Shown piece by piece: positions 23,323 to 33,985 of a stretch of 64,000 nt of DNA. A model generated the notes under the pieces. It did no database searches. It was not told where the DNA came from and saw only the letters and a program-made list of their open reading frames with translations. The stretch lies in NCBI GenBank assembly GCA_023023105.1, contig CP083824.1, positions 1,860,001-1,924,000 on the forward strand. The letters are read 5' to 3'. The stretch comes from Enterobacter ludwigii. GTDB taxonomy: Bacteria > Pseudomonadota > Gammaproteobacteria > Enterobacterales > Enterobacteriaceae. The position numbers and the translations under genes are program-made. How positions within the stretch are numbered: the stretch's first letter is position 1; each line of letters begins with the position of its first letter.

Positions 23323-24169
23323 TCTCATATTTGCCGGTTAATACCGGCTTACAGAGTATTTTGTAGCCGTCATGATCGAATCCGGCGGGTGTGCGTAGCA
23401 AGGTTGCCGCGTCGTTTACATTGTCAACGGCGCCCAGCCAAAGCCAGTTATTGATGATGTGATACTGGGTCATCGCTTCACCCACTTCCTTTAGGGCAAC
23501 GGCATTTTCCCACGGCCAGCAGGCGACACTGATGGCCGCCAGCCCGTTGAGAAGCCGGGCATGATGTTCCTCAACACTTTCTTTCCCACAACAAGCACCT
23601 GCGCAGCGCTTCAGAGCGGATCGGAAACAGGCGCGCCCACGGGTGGTTGCCTCCAGACCCAACAGGCTGTAACAAAGCTGTAAATCATCCGCCAGCGTTT
23701 GCAGGGCCTGGAGTGCCGCACGTTTATTCGCGAATAACCCATACAGATTTGGGGCATGTGAAAAATCGACTTCACGTGCGTAGACAATCTGCGGTTTGCC
23801 CGCGGTTATCTGCAGGGAGCAAAGCTGACGATTGCGGCGCAAGCGCTTATTGAACAGCGGTTGTTGCTCTTTGATAAGTCGGGCTTCAAGCAACAGCGCG
23901 CCCATTTCTCCTGCGGTCTGAACCCAGGTAATGCGTCGTGACTGGCGCAGCATGGCGGCCTCGTCCGGCGTACGGAGATGGGATAATACCCGGCTGCGAA
24001 TATTGACGCTTTTACCGATATAGAGTGGCAGGGTGTTACTCTCACCGTGAAAGATGTACACGCCAGGCTGTTTAGGCAGCGCCTCCAGCCATGGGCGAAG
24101 GTGCTCGGGATATTCGTAGATAGCCGCCGCTTCAAACTCAAGACGCGGGGCGGATTGACGCCTGCTCAC
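23291..24169 (-). CDS. cho: Excinuclease Cho (UvrC homologue)
   Basis: Makes the 3' incision at damaged DNA in place of UvrC when lesions are bulky. It has 292 residues (E. coli 295). An N-terminal GIY-YIG nuclease domain is seen as GVYIFHGES...[13 protein letters not shown] (about 36-65). A cysteine-containing segment (CAGACCGK) follows, as in UvrC. It lacks the second nuclease half of UvrC, as expected for Cho. It begins with GTG, with GGGAG eight bases upstream, and has a LexA box just before it. Confidence 0.94.
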   Translation of the reverse strand: MSRRQSAPRLEFEAAAIYEYPEHLRPWLEALPKQPGVYIFHGESNTLPLYIGKSVNIRSRVLSHLRTPDEAAMLRQSRRITWVQTAGEMGALLLEARLIKEQQPLFNKRLRRNRQLCSLQITAGKPQIVYAREVDFSHAPNLYGLFANKRAALQALQTLADDLQLCYSLLGLEATTRGRACFRSALKRCAGACCGKESVEEHHARLLNGLAAISVACWPWENAVALKEVGEAMTQYHIINNWLWLGAVDNVNDAATLLRTPAGFDHDGYKILCKPVLTGKYEIIVLSDPPAS

Positions 24170-24184
24170 ATACCACTCCCTATA

Positions 24185-24200
24185 CTGTTCAGGTATACAG
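24185..24200 (-). promoter_or_regulatory. LexA box of cho
   Basis: CTGTATACCTGAACAG (minus strand) keeps the CTG-N10-CAG form of SOS boxes and lies 16 bases upstream of the cho start codon. cho is SOS-induced in E. coli. Confidence 0.88.
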
Positions 24201-24229
24201 TGTAGCAGGAGTGTGGTGGTTAAAAAAGA

Positions 24230-24257
24230 GCCGGGTGGCGGCTGCGCCTTACCCGGC
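24230..24257. repeat. REP-like palindromic repeat
   Basis: GCCGGGT and ACCCGGC bracket GGCGGCTGCGCCTT in the gap between cho and nadE. It has the form of enterobacterial REP/BIME units and is one of three in this window (also 31210 and 54294). Confidence 0.75.
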
Positions 24258-24284
24258 CTAGATTATGCGGGTTACCGTTTTGCT

Positions 24285-25112
24285 CTATTTCTTCCAGAAG
24301 TCGTCAAACACCGTGATAGGCGTGTGGCGCTTGTGCTCGGTTTTCAGATACCAGCCTTCGATGATTTTCGCGGCACCTTCATCCAGTTTTTTACCTTCCA
24401 GATAATCATCAATATTGTCATAGGTGACGCCAAGCGCCGCTTCATCTGGCAGGGAAGGGCGATCGTCTTCAAGATCCGCTGTCGGCGCTTTCTTGTAAAG
24501 ATGCTCAGGGCAACCCAGCGTGGCCAGCAGTTGCTTACCCTGACGCTTGTTCAGACGGAAAATGGGGTTGATGTCGGTGCCGCCGTCGCCATATTTGGTG
24601 AAGAAACCGGTGATCGCTTCTGCTGCATGGTCGGTTCCAACAACTACACCTTTGGTCATCCCGGCGATGCTGTACTGCGCTTTCATGCGCTCACGGGCTT
24701 TCTCGTTCCCACGGACAAAATCACTCAATTCTATGCCGGCTTCGCGGAGCGCCTGCTCGCTTGCCAGGACCGAACCTTTAATATTGACGGTCAGTACGCG
24801 GTCAGGCTGAATGAACGAAATGGCATCCTGGCAATCCTGCTCGTCGGCCTGCACGCCATACGGAAGACGCACGGCGATAAACTGCAGTGTCTCATCACCG
24901 GTCGCTTCGCGAAGCTCTGAAATGGCCATCTGGCAGAGTTTACCGGTCAGCGTCGAGTCCTGGCCCCCGCTGATGCCCAGCACCAGGGATTTCAGGAAAG
25001 GGTTCGTTTTTAAATAAGATTTTAAAAAATCCACGCTGCGGCGGATCTCTTCATGTGCATCTACCGCAGGCTTCGCGCCCAGCGCCTGAATAATCTCTTG
25101 TTGCAGAGCCAT
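24285..25112 (-). CDS. nadE: NH3-dependent NAD synthetase
   Basis: Final step of NAD synthesis: amidates deamido-NAD with ammonia and ATP. It has 275 residues from ATG 25112, as in E. coli. That start sits five bases after GGAGG, and an ATG three bases earlier and one at 25124 are less well placed. The ATP pyrophosphatase loop SGGQDST is at about 46-52, and [20 protein letters not shown] matches the family. It is transcribed divergently from osmE. Confidence 0.97.
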   Translation of the reverse strand: MALQQEIIQALGAKPAVDAHEEIRRSVDFLKSYLKTNPFLKSLVLGISGGQDSTLTGKLCQMAISELREATGDETLQFIAVRLPYGVQADEQDCQDAISFIQPDRVLTVNIKGSVLASEQALREAGIELSDFVRGNEKARERMKAQYSIAGMTKGVVVGTDHAAEAITGFFTKYGDGGTDINPIFRLNKRQGKQLLATLGCPEHLYKKAPTADLEDDRPSLPDEAALGVTYDNIDDYLEGKKLDEGAAKIIEGWYLKTEHKRHTPITVFDDFWKK

Positions 25113-25344
25113 CATGCCCTCCATATGCAGAACATAAACCGAATGTATTTACTGCTAAAACTAACCCTTTGGGCGAGAAACGACAAGGATCACAGTTTTG
25201 AGTGCGCTAATTTGCGGCGATTTAGCAGGTTATCATTGTTTTATTAGAATTTTCCGAAATTCGTCTGGCGTAATTCACAAAGTTGAACAATCGTACTTTT
25301 TATTCCATGCTTAGATAACACGCTGATAAACAAGAGGACGGAAT

Positions 25345-25686
25345 ATGAACAAGAACGTAGCAGGAATTCTTAGCGCAGCGGCAGTACTGACTATGCTGGC
25401 AGGGTGTACAGCTTACGATCGCACCAAAGATCAGTTCACACAGCCAGTGGTTAAAGATGTCAAAAAAGGCATGACCCGTTCGCAGGTGGCTGCGATTGCC
25501 GGTAAACCTTCTTCTGAAGTGACCATGATCCATGCGAAAGGAACCTGCCAGACCTATATCCTGGGTCAACGTGATGGTAAGGCAGAGACCTACTTTGTCG
25601 CCCTGGATGATACCGGCCATGTTATTAACTCCGGCTATCAGACCTGTGCTGAATACGACACCGATCCGCAGGCACCTAAGGCGTAG
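25345..25686 (+). CDS. osmE: Osmotically inducible lipoprotein OsmE
   Basis: 113 residues (E. coli 112). The lipobox LAGC ends at Cys21, so it should be an outer- or inner-membrane lipoprotein. The mature domain is of the SmpA/BamE-like type ([20 protein letters not shown]). In E. coli it is induced by high osmolarity and stationary phase, and its role is not known. AAGAGGACGG precedes the ATG. A terminator lies 29 bases after the stop. Confidence 0.95.
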   Translation: MNKNVAGILSAAAVLTMLAGCTAYDRTKDQFTQPVVKDVKKGMTRSQVAAIAGKPSSEVTMIHAKGTCQTYILGQRDGKAETYFVALDDTGHVINSGYQTCAEYDTDPQAPKA

Positions 25687-25714
25687 TAACCCTGCGTATC
25701 TGAGGATGTTAACA

Positions 25715-25740
25715 AACCGACCAGTGGGTCGGTTTTTTTA
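25715..25740 (+). terminator. Rho-independent terminator of osmE
   Basis: AACCGACC (25715-25722) pairs with GGGTCGGT (25726-25733), followed by a run of T. Confidence 0.92.
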
Positions 25741-25785
25741 TGCATACAAAAATCTTATTTCTTTGCGCGAATTATTTGCTCGAAA

Positions 25786-25801
25786 TGTGAAGGGAGTCAA
25801 C
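25786..25801 (+). promoter_or_regulatory. CRP-like site upstream of chbB
   Basis: TGTGA-AGGGAG-TCAAC matches the CRP consensus TGTGA-N6-TCACA at nine of ten bases. It lies about 80 bases upstream of a plausible -10 hexamer, TATACT, at 25865. The E. coli chb operon needs CRP. The distance to the promoter was judged by eye. Confidence 0.45.
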
Positions 25802-25970
25802 AAGCCAGGTCAATGAGAGACAATTTGAGTCTGTTCAGAATTATCCCCTGTCTGTACCATTGCGTATACTCACTCCAACGACAAACAACAATACACAAGC
25901 TACCTGTCTGCCGGGACAGCGAGTCGAGTGATAGCAAGATGGCAGGTAGTCATACAAGAGGGAAATTATG

Positions 25971-26288
25971 ATGGAAAAGAAACATATTTACCTGTTCTGC
26001 TCAGCGGGCATGTCAACCTCGCTTCTGGTGTCAAAGATGCGTGCGCAGGCTGAAAAGTATGAAGTCCCTGTGGTGATTGAAGCGTTTCCTGAGACGCTGG
26101 CGGGCGAAAAAGGCCAGAAAGCCGACGTCGTTTTACTGGGACCGCAAATCGCCTATATGTTACCCGAAATTCAACGACTGTTACCGAATAAACCGGTCGA
26201 GGTGATCGACTCAGGGCTGTACGGCAAGATTGATGGTTTAGGTGTATTGAAAGCTGCTGTTGCAGCCATTAAAAAAGCTGCTAATTAA
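25971..26288 (+). CDS. chbB: PTS chitobiose-specific EIIB component
   Basis: Passes phosphate from ChbA to the incoming N,N'-diacetylchitobiose at the membrane. It has 105 residues (E. coli 106) of the lactose/cellobiose IIB family. The phospho-cysteine is Cys10 in [13 protein letters not shown]. The start at 25971 matches the E. coli N-terminus and lies seven bases after AGAGGGA. An ATG directly before it (25968) is also possible. First gene of chbBCARFG. Confidence 0.96.
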   Translation: MEKKHIYLFCSAGMSTSLLVSKMRAQAEKYEVPVVIEAFPETLAGEKGQKADVVLLGPQIAYMLPEIQRLLPNKPVEVIDSGLYGKIDGLGVLKAAVAAIKKAAN

Positions 26289-26299
26289 TTTTTATTTTT

Positions 26300-26311
26300 C
26301 CCGTCAAAGAG
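26300..26311 (+). promoter_or_regulatory. ChiX small-RNA target in the chbB-chbC spacer
   Basis: CCCGTCAAAGAG is exactly complementary to the CTCTTTGACGGG segment of the ChiX (MicM) sRNA as I know it from E. coli and Salmonella. There the chbBC spacer acts as a decoy that binds ChiX and frees the chitoporin mRNA. It lies 57 bases before chbC. That this genome encodes ChiX is assumed, not seen. Confidence 0.75.
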
Positions 26312-26367
26312 TTATTTCACACACAATACGCCGTAACTTGTGTTGCGGCATTTAAGGGTATTTTCCT

Positions 26368-27726
26368 ATGAGTAAAGTCATCGCTTCACTTGAAAAGGTA
26401 CTCCTTCCTTTTGCTGTTAAAATAGGAAAGCAGCCTCACGTTAATGCCATCAAAAACGGTTTTATTAAATTAATGCCGTTGACGCTGGCCGGGGCAATGT
26501 TCGTTTTAATTAACAACGTTTTTCTGAGCTTTGGTGAAGGTTCCTTCTTTTATTCATTAGGAATTCGGTTAGACGCTTCGACTATTGAAACCCTTAACGG
26601 TTTTAAAGCCATCGGCGGCAACGTCTATAACGGGACGTTAGGTATTATGTCGCTGATGGCGCCTTTCTTTATAGGGATGGCGCTGGCAGAAGAGCGGAAA
26701 GTGGATCCACTGGCCGCTGGTTTATTATCCGTTGCCGCATTTATGACCGTGACGCCTTACAGTGTCGGTGAAGCGTATGCAGTAGGCGCCAACTGGCTGG
26801 GCGGAGCTAACATCATCTCCGGTATTGTTATCGGGCTGGTGGTGGCGGAGATGTTCACCTTTATTATTCGTCGAAACTGGGTTATCCGTTTGCCAGATAG
26901 CGTTCCAGCTTCGGTTTCTCGTTCATTTTCCGCGTTGATTCCAGGCTTCATTATTCTTTCCATCATGGGGATTATCGCCTGGGCGCTTTCTCACTGGGGC
27001 ACTAACTTCCATCAGATCATCATGGACTCTATCTCTACGCCGCTGGCGTCAATGGGTGGAGTGGTCGGTTGGGCGTATGTGATTTTCACTTCTCTGCTGT
27101 GGTTCTTTGGCGTGCATGGTTCACTGGCACTGGCAGCGCTGGACAGCGGGATTATGACCCCATGGGCACTGGAAAACGTAGCACTTTACCAGCAGTACGG
27201 CTCTGTTGACGCGGCGCTGGCAGCGGGTAAAACCTTCCATGTGTGGGCGAAGCCGATGCTTGACTCCTATATCTTCCTGGGCGGTACCGGGGCGACCTTG
27301 GGTCTGATCATCGCGGTCTTTATTGTCTCTCGTCGTGCTGACTATCGTCAGGTGGCGAAACTGGCGCTGCCTTCAGGTATCTTCCAGATTAACGAACCGA
27401 TCCTGTTTGGTCTGCCAATTATCATGAACCCGGTGATGTTCATCCCGTTCATTCTGATTCAGCCGCTGCTGGCAGCCATTACCCTGACGGCCTATTACAT
27501 GGGGATCATTCCACCAATCACCAACATTGCACCATGGACAATGCCGGCGGGTCTGGGCGCGTTCTTCAACACCAACGGCAGCGTGGCGGCCTTCCTGCTG
27601 GCGATATTCAACCTCGGGATTGCAACACTGCTTTACATGCCATTCGTGGCGATTGCGAACAAAGCAGCAACCATCATTGATGAAGAAGAGAGCGAAGAGG
27701 ATATTGCCCTCTCACTGAAATTCTAA
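26368..27726 (+). CDS. chbC: PTS chitobiose-specific EIIC permease
   Basis: Membrane channel that imports and phosphorylates chitobiose. It has 452 residues, as in E. coli. It has about ten hydrophobic segments, and the family motif [14 protein letters not shown] (near 345) carries the substrate-binding Glu. The last residues ([15 protein letters not shown]) form an acidic cytoplasmic tail. It is preceded by the ChiX target in the spacer. Confidence 0.97.
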   Translation: MSKVIASLEKVLLPFAVKIGKQPHVNAIKNGFIKLMPLTLAGAMFVLINNVFLSFGEGSFFYSLGIRLDASTIETLNGFKAIGGNVYNGTLGIMSLMAPFFIGMALAEERKVDPLAAGLLSVAAFMTVTPYSVGEAYAVGANWLGGANIISGIVIGLVVAEMFTFIIRRNWVIRLPDSVPASVSRSFSALIPGFIILSIMGIIAWALSHWGTNFHQIIMDSISTPLASMGGVVGWAYVIFTSLLWFFGVHGSLALAALDSGIMTPWALENVALYQQYGSVDAALAAGKTFHVWAKPMLDSYIFLGGTGATLGLIIAVFIVSRRADYRQVAKLALPSGIFQINEPILFGLPIIMNPVMFIPFILIQPLLAAITLTAYYMGIIPPITNIAPWTMPAGLGAFFNTNGSVAAFLLAIFNLGIATLLYMPFVAIANKAATIIDEEESEEDIALSLKF

Positions 27727-27772
27727 GATTGACCGGCGCGGGGAAACCCGCGCCAGCCACAAGGAGCTTAAA

Positions 27773-28120
27773 ATGTTAGATTTGGATAGTATTGTTGCAG
27801 AAGAAAGCGCAGAGAACGATCTCGAAGAAGTGGTGATGGGGCTCATCATCAATTCCGGACAAGCCCGTAGCCTGGCCTATGCCGCCCTCAAGCAGGCCAA
27901 GCAGGGGGATTTCGCCGCCGCGAAAACCATGATGGATCAGTCCCGTACGGCGCTGAATGAAGCACACCTGGTGCAGACGAAGCTCATCGAAGGTGACCAG
28001 GGGGAAGGGAAGATGAAGGTTAGCCTGGTGCTGGTACACGCCCAGGATCACCTGATGACGTCGATGCTGGCACGCGAGCTGGTGGCGGAGTTAATTGAGC
28101 TTCACGAGAAAATGCAATAA
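27773..28120 (+). CDS. chbA: PTS chitobiose-specific EIIA component
   Basis: Accepts phosphate from HPr and hands it to ChbB. It has 115 residues (E. coli 116), a helical lactose-type IIA protein. The phospho-histidine is His89 in [18 protein letters not shown] lies upstream of the ATG. It is followed by chbR after 29 bases. Confidence 0.96.
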   Translation: MLDLDSIVAEESAENDLEEVVMGLIINSGQARSLAYAALKQAKQGDFAAAKTMMDQSRTALNEAHLVQTKLIEGDQGEGKMKVSLVLVHAQDHLMTSMLARELVAELIELHEKMQ

Positions 28121-28149
28121 GTCAGGTCAGGCAGCAGGAGGTCAGCACG

Positions 28150-28968
28150 ATGGAAATTAAAACCGCACTTGAGCAGCAACTGTTTAATGGCAAGAATTTT
28201 CACGTGGTCATTTACAACAAAACGGAGAGCGCCAGCGGTCTGCACCAGCATGACTACTATGAGTTCACGATTGTTCTGACCGGCCGCTACTACCAGGAAA
28301 TTAACGGTAAGCGCGTCCTGCTTGAACGGGGCGATTTTGTCTTCTTACCGATGGGATCCTATCACCAGAGCTTTTACGAATTTGGTGCCACACGCATTCT
28401 GAATGTGGGCGTCAGCAGACGCTTCTTTGAGAAGCACTATCTGCCGCTGGTACCGTTCTGCTTTGTGGCATCGCAGGTCTATCGTGTCAAAAACGAGTTT
28501 ATGACCTGGATTGAAACGGTTATCGCCTCGCTTAACTTCCGCGACAATGAATTTGATGAGTTTATTGAAACGGTGACATTCTATGTGATGAACCGGCTGC
28601 GCCATCATCGCGAAGAGCAGCAGGTGACGGATGATGTTCCGCAATGGCTGCGCGGTACTGTGGAACTGATGCACGATAAAGGGCAGTTCAGTGAAAATGC
28701 GCTGGAGAATATGGTTTCACTGTCGGGAAAATCGCAGGAATATCTGACTCGCGCGACACAGCGTTATTATCGTAAAACACCTGTGCAAATTATTAATGAA
28801 ATCCGCATTAATTTTGCAAAAAAACAGCTGGAAATTACCAACTATTCTGTCACCGATATTGCTTACGAATCCGGATACAGTAGCCCCAGTCTGTTTATTA
28901 AAACCTTTAAGAAATTGACATCGTTCACCCCGAACAGTTACCGGAAAAACTTGACGGTAATTAATTAA
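28150..28968 (+). CDS. chbR: AraC-family regulator of the chb operon
   Basis: Dual regulator that represses the operon without sugar and activates it with ChbF-processed chitobiose. It has 272 residues (E. coli 280). An N-terminal cupin domain ([18 protein letters not shown]) senses the ligand. Two C-terminal helix-turn-helix units end in [19 protein letters not shown]. It lies inside the operon it controls, between chbA and chbF, as in E. coli. CAGGAGG precedes the start. Confidence 0.95.
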   Translation: MEIKTALEQQLFNGKNFHVVIYNKTESASGLHQHDYYEFTIVLTGRYYQEINGKRVLLERGDFVFLPMGSYHQSFYEFGATRILNVGVSRRFFEKHYLPLVPFCFVASQVYRVKNEFMTWIETVIASLNFRDNEFDEFIETVTFYVMNRLRHHREEQQVTDDVPQWLRGTVELMHDKGQFSENALENMVSLSGKSQEYLTRATQRYYRKTPVQIINEIRINFAKKQLEITNYSVTDIAYESGYSSPSLFIKTFKKLTSFTPNSYRKNLTVIN

Positions 28969-29078
28969 CTTTAGGCGGCTTTACCCGCCGCGAATATTGC
29001 CTTGATTGCTTGCCCAAATAGCGGGAAGAGTACGCTATACCTTGCAGGCGATTAACCTGATACGCTAAGGGAGATATT

Positions 29079-30434
29079 ATGCAAAAGAAATTAAAAGTCG
29101 TAACCATTGGTGGCGGCAGCAGTTATACCCCGGAATTACTTGAAGGTTTCCTGAAACGTTATCATGAATTACCGGTTAGCGAGTTATGGCTGGTTGACGT
29201 TGAGGAAGGTCAGGAGAAACTGAATATTATTTTCGACCTGTGCAAGCGCATGGTTGAGAAAGCCGGTGTGCCTTTAACCGTGCATAAAACCCTGGATCGT
29301 CGACTGGCGCTGAAAGATGCGGATTTCGTTACCACCCAGCTACGCGTGGGTCAGTTAAAGGCGCGTGAACTGGACGAACGCATTCCACTGAGTCACGGTT
29401 ATCTGGGACAAGAGACCAACGGCGCGGGCGGCCTGTTCAAAGGTTTGCGTACCATCCCAGTCATTTTCGACATTATCAAAGATGTCGAAGAGATTTGCCC
29501 GAACGCATGGGTGATTAACTTTACTAACCCGGCCGGGATGGTGACCGAGGCGGTCTACCGCCATACGGGTTTCAAACGCTTTATCGGCGTCTGTAATATT
29601 CCGATTGGCATGAAGATGTTTATCCGCGACGTTCTGGAACTGACCGACAACGACGATCTCTCCATCGATCTGTTCGGCCTGAACCACATGGTGTTCATCA
29701 AAGATGTCATTGTGAACGGAAAATCGCGCTTTGCCGAACTGCTCGACGGCGTGGCCTCCGGTCGCCTGACGGCGGCGTCAGTGAAAAACATCTTTGACCT
29801 GCCGTTCAGCGAAGGGCTGATCCGCTCGCTGAATCTGCTGCCATGCTCGTACCTGCTTTACTACTTTAAGCAGAAAGAGATGCTGGCTATCGAAATGGGC
29901 GAGTACTATAAGGGCGGCGCGCGTGCGCAGATCGTTCAGAAGGTTGAGAAGCAGCTGTTCGATTTGTATAAAGATCCGAACCTGAACGTCAAACCGAAAG
30001 AGCTGGAGCAGCGCGGCGGGGCATATTACTCCGATGCAGCATGTGAAGTTATCAATGCCATTTACAACGATAAGCAAGCGGAGCATTACGTTAATGTGCC
30101 GCATCATGGTCATATCGACAACATTCCGGCTGACTGGGCCATCGAGATGACCTGTATTCTGGGGCGTGATGGGGCGAAACCACATCCACGCATCACCCAT
30201 TTTGATGACAAAGTCATGGGCCTGATTCACACCATCAAAGGATTTGAAGTGGCTGCCAGTCATGCGGCGTTAAGCGGTGAGCTTAATGACGTGCTGCTGG
30301 CGCTGAACCTCAGCCCGCTGGTCCATTCTGATCGCGATGCGGAGCAACTGGCCAGTGAAATGATTCTGGCACATGAAAAATGGTTGCCGAACTTTGCTGC
30401 AACAATAGAGAAGCTGAAGTTCAAACACCGTTAA
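29079..30434 (+). CDS. chbF: 6-phospho-beta-glucosidase, GH4
   Basis: Splits monodeacetylated chitobiose 6-phosphate in the cytoplasm by the NAD- and metal-dependent redox mechanism of family GH4. It has 451 residues (E. coli 450). The NAD loop is [14 protein letters not shown] at the N-terminus. [12 protein letters not shown] and VCNIPIG carry metal and substrate ligands, and a tyrosine-rich GAYYSDAA segment follows. A GGCGG...CCCGCC hairpin (about 28973-28990) in the 110-base gap after chbR may lower downstream expression. Confidence 0.96.
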   Translation: MQKKLKVVTIGGGSSYTPELLEGFLKRYHELPVSELWLVDVEEGQEKLNIIFDLCKRMVEKAGVPLTVHKTLDRRLALKDADFVTTQLRVGQLKARELDERIPLSHGYLGQETNGAGGLFKGLRTIPVIFDIIKDVEEICPNAWVINFTNPAGMVTEAVYRHTGFKRFIGVCNIPIGMKMFIRDVLELTDNDDLSIDLFGLNHMVFIKDVIVNGKSRFAELLDGVASGRLTAASVKNIFDLPFSEGLIRSLNLLPCSYLLYYFKQKEMLAIEMGEYYKGGARAQIVQKVEKQLFDLYKDPNLNVKPKELEQRGGAYYSDAACEVINAIYNDKQAEHYVNVPHHGHIDNIPADWAIEMTCILGRDGAKPHPRITHFDDKVMGLIHTIKGFEVAASHAALSGELNDVLLALNLSPLVHSDRDAEQLASEMILAHEKWLPNFAATIEKLKFKHR

Positions 30435-30445
30435 GGGGATGCGCA

Positions 30446-31204
30446 ATGGAAAACCTGCTGATCGTCAATGCTGATGATTTTGGTCTCTCCAGAGGTCAAA
30501 ACTACGGCATTATTGAAGCCTGCCGTCGGGGGATCGTGACCTCCACAACGGCACTGGTTAATGGTGAAGCGGTTGAACACGCGGCGCAGTTGAGCCGCGA
30601 CGTTCCGGCGCTGGGCGTCGGCATGCACTTTGTGTTGACGCTTGGGATGCCGCTTTCGCAGATGCCAGGTCTGACTCGCGACGGACAGCTGGGTAAGTGG
30701 ATTTGGGAACTGGCGGAGCAGGATGCTCTGCCGCTCGAAGAGATTACCCGTGAGCTGGACTGTCAGTTCAACCGCTTTGTTGATGTGTTTGGCAAGGAGC
30801 CGACGCACATTGACAGTCACCATCACGTCCATATGATCCCGGCGATTTTCCCGCTTGTTGCGGAATTTGCGCGACGTAAAGGGGTTGCAATGCGCGTGGA
30901 TCGTGACGTGCAGGCGCTGCACGGTCTGTCATTCTTCTCTGTGCCCACAACGGACGGATTCAGCAGCGCGTTTTATGGCGAAGGGATCGATGAAGCACTG
31001 TTCCTGAAAGTGCTGGATGATTCCGCCGCCCGAGGCGAACGGTCGGTGGAGGTGATGGCGCACCCCGCTTTTGTTGATAACACCGTGCGTAAAAGCGCCT
31101 ACTGCTGGCCTCGACTGGCGGAACTGGATGTGCTGACGTCGGCATCGCTCAAGTATGCGATTGCCGAGCGCGGATATCGGTTGGGAACGTTCAGGGATCT
31201 GTAA
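30446..31204 (+). CDS. chbG: Chitooligosaccharide deacetylase
   Basis: Removes one acetyl group from chitobiose 6-phosphate, which makes both the inducer for ChbR and the substrate for ChbF. It has 252 residues (E. coli 249) of the YdjC family. Metal ligands are in [12 protein letters not shown] and [10 protein letters not shown]. The start at 30446 follows AAGGGGA and lies 11 bases after chbF. The upstream in-frame extension is inside chbF. It is the last gene of the operon, and a REP unit with a T run follows. Confidence 0.95.
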   Translation: MENLLIVNADDFGLSRGQNYGIIEACRRGIVTSTTALVNGEAVEHAAQLSRDVPALGVGMHFVLTLGMPLSQMPGLTRDGQLGKWIWELAEQDALPLEEITRELDCQFNRFVDVFGKEPTHIDSHHHVHMIPAIFPLVAEFARRKGVAMRVDRDVQALHGLSFFSVPTTDGFSSAFYGEGIDEALFLKVLDDSAARGERSVEVMAHPAFVDNTVRKSAYCWPRLAELDVLTSASLKYAIAERGYRLGTFRDL

Positions 31205-31209
31205 GAAGT

Positions 31210-31246
31210 GCCGGGGGGCGGTTTCGCCTTACCCGGCATTTTTTTA
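31210..31246 (+). repeat. REP-like unit serving as terminator after chbG
   Basis: GCCGGG...CCCGGC (31210-31237) with the inner GGCGGTTTCGCC is followed by eight T. It ends the chb operon and overlaps by a few bases the convergent 3' end of katE at 31244. Confidence 0.75.
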
Positions 31247-33493
31247 CGCCGGTATCTGGTCAATCTTACTGCTGCGCGACCAGACGCGATGAACAGCGAG
31301 CAAATCAAACAGTTTCGTCATAAACGCGTCATTGACGTTATCGCCCTCCACAATGCCATCCTCACCCTGATCCGCAACCTTCAACTGCGCTTTAAACTGT
31401 CGCGCATCGCCGGATAGCGCGATCGGTTTAAGGTGTTTATAGGCTTCCAGCAAGTAATAGACGGCGTCGCCGTTGGTCAGCAGACTGTTAATATCCCCGC
31501 ACGGCACAATTACCGCATCGACGGTTAGCGATGGCGCGCCGGCAAAAGTCGCCGCCACCGGCAGCACGGAGCCGTCATCGGCGGTCACTTCGCCCATGCG
31601 GGAATAAAGCAGTTTGGCGTGCACGCCTTGCTTTTTCAGCGCCTGCATAATTCCCAGCACATCACTGGCGCGGGTTTTATCATTCAGCAGAATGGCGACC
31701 ACGCGGCCTTTAATTGAGCCACCCGGCACTGCGTACAGACTCAGTGACGGATCTTTTTTCACACCATTAACCGCTTTTGGCGGTGCCAGGTTGCGTTGCT
31801 CATAGGTGAGCATAATACCCAGGTTATCGGCTACGCTCTGAGCAAGCTGAATATCAATATGCGCCAGCTGATCGACCACGCGCTCGCGGATATAGGTGCG
31901 CACCACTTTGCTGAGCTCAAAGCTGAAGCAGCCGATAATGTGCTGCTGCTCAATCGGCGTCTGGCTGTTCCAGAACAGGCGAGGATGGGCGTAATACTCG
32001 CCAAATGACGGGCTGCGCTCGCGAATTTTGTTGCCATCAATACGCTCCTGATACGATTCGAATCCACCGCGTTTCGGCCCGGGTGGGGTTTCGCGCGGCC
32101 AGTTATCGTTGATGGAGTTCGGTTCATAGTTCGCCGGGTTGGTATCAATATCCTGACGGTGCATCCCGTCCCGCTGGAAGTTGTGGTACGGACAGGTTGG
32201 ACGGTTAATCGGGATCTCGTGGAAATTCGGCCCACCTAGACGGCTGATCTGCGTATCGGTATACGAGAATAAACGTCCCTGTAAGAGAGGATCGTTGGTG
32301 AAATCCAGCCCCGGCACGATATGCCCCGGGTGGAACGCGACCTGTTCGTTTTCGGCGAAGAAATTATCCGGGTTACGGTTGAGCACCATTTTACCCACCA
32401 GCTGAACCGGCACCAGCTCCTCCGGGATCAGTTTGGTCGGGTCAAGGAGATCGAAATCGAACTTGCATTCGTCCTCTTCCGGAATGAGCTGCAGGCCCAG
32501 TTCGTATTCCGGGAATTCGCCCGCTTCAATGGACTCCCACAGCTCGCGGCGATGGAAGTCCGGATCGCGTCCGGTGAGCTTCTGCGCTTCGTCCCACACC
32601 AGCGAGGCTTTACCCGCCACAGGCTTCCAGTGGAAGCGGACAAACGTGGCTTTTCCCTCGGCGTTGATCAGACGGAAGGTATGGATGCCAAATCCTTCCA
32701 TTGTACGATAACTGCGCGGAATGCCCCTGTCTGACATCGCCCACATCACGTTGTGTAAGGTTTCAGGCTGCTGGGAGACATAGTCCCAGAAGGTGTCGTG
32801 CGCACTTTGTCCCTGCGGTATGGCCCAGTGAGGCTCTGGTTTTACCGCATGGACAAAGTCAGGAAATTTATGCGCATCCTGAATGAAAAACACGGGAGTG
32901 TTGTTGCCCACCAGATCGAAAATTCCCTCTTCGGTATAAAATTTGGTGGCAAAGCCGCGGATATCCCGGACGGTGTCTGCCGAACCCGCGCCGCCCTGCA
33001 CGGTGGAGAAACGCACAAACACCGGTGTGATTTTATCCGGGTCGGAGAGGAAATCCGCTTTGGTGATCGCTTTCAGACTCTTATAGGGCTGAAAGTAGCC
33101 GTGGGCCGCGGAACCGCGGGCGTGGACGATGCGTTCCGGTATCCGTTCGTGGTCAAAATGGGTGATTTTTTCCCGCAGGATAAAATCTTCCAGCAGGGTC
33201 GGCCCGCGCGCGCGCGCGCGAAGGGAGTTCTGATCGTCAGCAATGCGCACGCCCTGATTGGTGGTGAGCGCAAAACCTTCGCCGCCTTTACGGTGTGGCG
33301 CTAGAGATTTCAGTTTTTCATTTCCCATGTCCGTTGATTTCACGCTTCCCGGTGCGGTAGGTTGTTCGCCTGGGGCAGAAGGGCCGGGAGAGGGGCGGTG
33401 AGAGCCGTCAGCAGGGGCGAGGGAGTCCATTCCCGGTTGAGACTCTTCAGTGCCATGAATCGGCGATTGATGTGTTTTATCTTTGTTCGACAT
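31244..33493 (-). CDS. katE: Catalase HPII
   Basis: Large-subunit haem catalase that destroys hydrogen peroxide in stationary phase. It has 749 residues (E. coli 753). A polar, proline-rich N-terminal arm comes first. The active His follows in [12 protein letters not shown] (about 124), the haem-ligand Tyr is in [14 protein letters not shown], and the C-terminal flavodoxin-like domain ([17 protein letters not shown]) is seen only in large catalases. Sigma-S control is known in E. coli. A 14-base alternating CG run (33205-33218) encodes ARARG near residue 95, where E. coli has a different sequence. Confidence 0.97.
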   Translation of the reverse strand: MSNKDKTHQSPIHGTEESQPGMDSLAPADGSHRPSPGPSAPGEQPTAPGSVKSTDMGNEKLKSLAPHRKGGEGFALTTNQGVRIADDQNSLRARARGPTLLEDFILREKITHFDHERIPERIVHARGSAAHGYFQPYKSLKAITKADFLSDPDKITPVFVRFSTVQGGAGSADTVRDIRGFATKFYTEEGIFDLVGNNTPVFFIQDAHKFPDFVHAVKPEPHWAIPQGQSAHDTFWDYVSQQPETLHNVMWAMSDRGIPRSYRTMEGFGIHTFRLINAEGKATFVRFHWKPVAGKASLVWDEAQKLTGRDPDFHRRELWESIEAGEFPEYELGLQLIPEEDECKFDFDLLDPTKLIPEELVPVQLVGKMVLNRNPDNFFAENEQVAFHPGHIVPGLDFTNDPLLQGRLFSYTDTQISRLGGPNFHEIPINRPTCPYHNFQRDGMHRQDIDTNPANYEPNSINDNWPRETPPGPKRGGFESYQERIDGNKIRERSPSFGEYYAHPRLFWNSQTPIEQQHIIGCFSFELSKVVRTYIRERVVDQLAHIDIQLAQSVADNLGIMLTYEQRNLAPPKAVNGVKKDPSLSLYAVPGGSIKGRVVAILLNDKTRASDVLGIMQALKKQGVHAKLLYSRMGEVTADDGSVLPVAATFAGAPSLTVDAVIVPCGDINSLLTNGDAVYYLLEAYKHLKPIALSGDARQFKAQLKVADQGEDGIVEGDNVNDAFMTKLFDLLAVHRVWSRSSKIDQIPA

Positions 33494-33696
33494 TGCACGA
33501 TGCTCCTTGATTCATTGCTAAAAAACCTTTTAAGGATAGGACAATGTCGCAAGATGGTTTGCTAACTAAGAGTTTTCACATGCCGTCATTAGCGAAAGAA
33601 GCCATCTCACCCACTCGGGGCGCGACGGAAGGTAGCAGGATCGGCTATCATAGAATTTTCCTGCTTCAAGAATTTGCTTTAGTGAACCAGTCGCTT

Positions 33697-33936
33697 ATGA
33701 AACCTCTTCGCCAACAAAACCGCCAGGTTATTAGCTATGTGCCCCGCGTTGAACCCGCGCCGCCGGATCATGCCCTGAAAGTGGAGGGTTTTCGTGATGT
33801 CTGGCTGTTACGCGGTAAATATGTGGCGTTTGTGCTGATCGGTGAACATTTCCGTCGTTCCCCGACTTTTACAGTACCGGAATCCGCGCAACGGTGGGCG
33901 ATGCAGATCCGCCAGGATGAAGAGGTTGAAGAGTAA
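33697..33936 (+). CDS. cedA: Cell division modulator CedA
   Basis: Small DNA-binding protein first found because it restores division in cells with over-initiated replication. It also binds RNA polymerase. It has 79 residues (E. coli 80). PLRQQNRQVISYVPR, FRDVWLLRGKYVAFVL and FTVPESAQRWAMQIRQ match closely. The start is ATG 33697, at the beginning of the conserved region. The frame upstream is not conserved. It is divergent from katE. Confidence 0.93.
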   Translation: MKPLRQQNRQVISYVPRVEPAPPDHALKVEGFRDVWLLRGKYVAFVLIGEHFRRSPTFTVPESAQRWAMQIRQDEEVEE

Positions 33937-33942
33937 CAGCCA

Positions 33943-33973
33943 TAAAAAAAACCGCCATCAGGCGGTTTTTTTT
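33943..33973. terminator. Bidirectional terminator between cedA and tcyP
   Basis: A run of A, ACCGCC (33951-33956), loop ATCA, GGCGGT (33961-33966), then eight T. It serves both convergent genes. Confidence 0.92.
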
Positions 33974-33985
33974 AATTGTCAGTGT

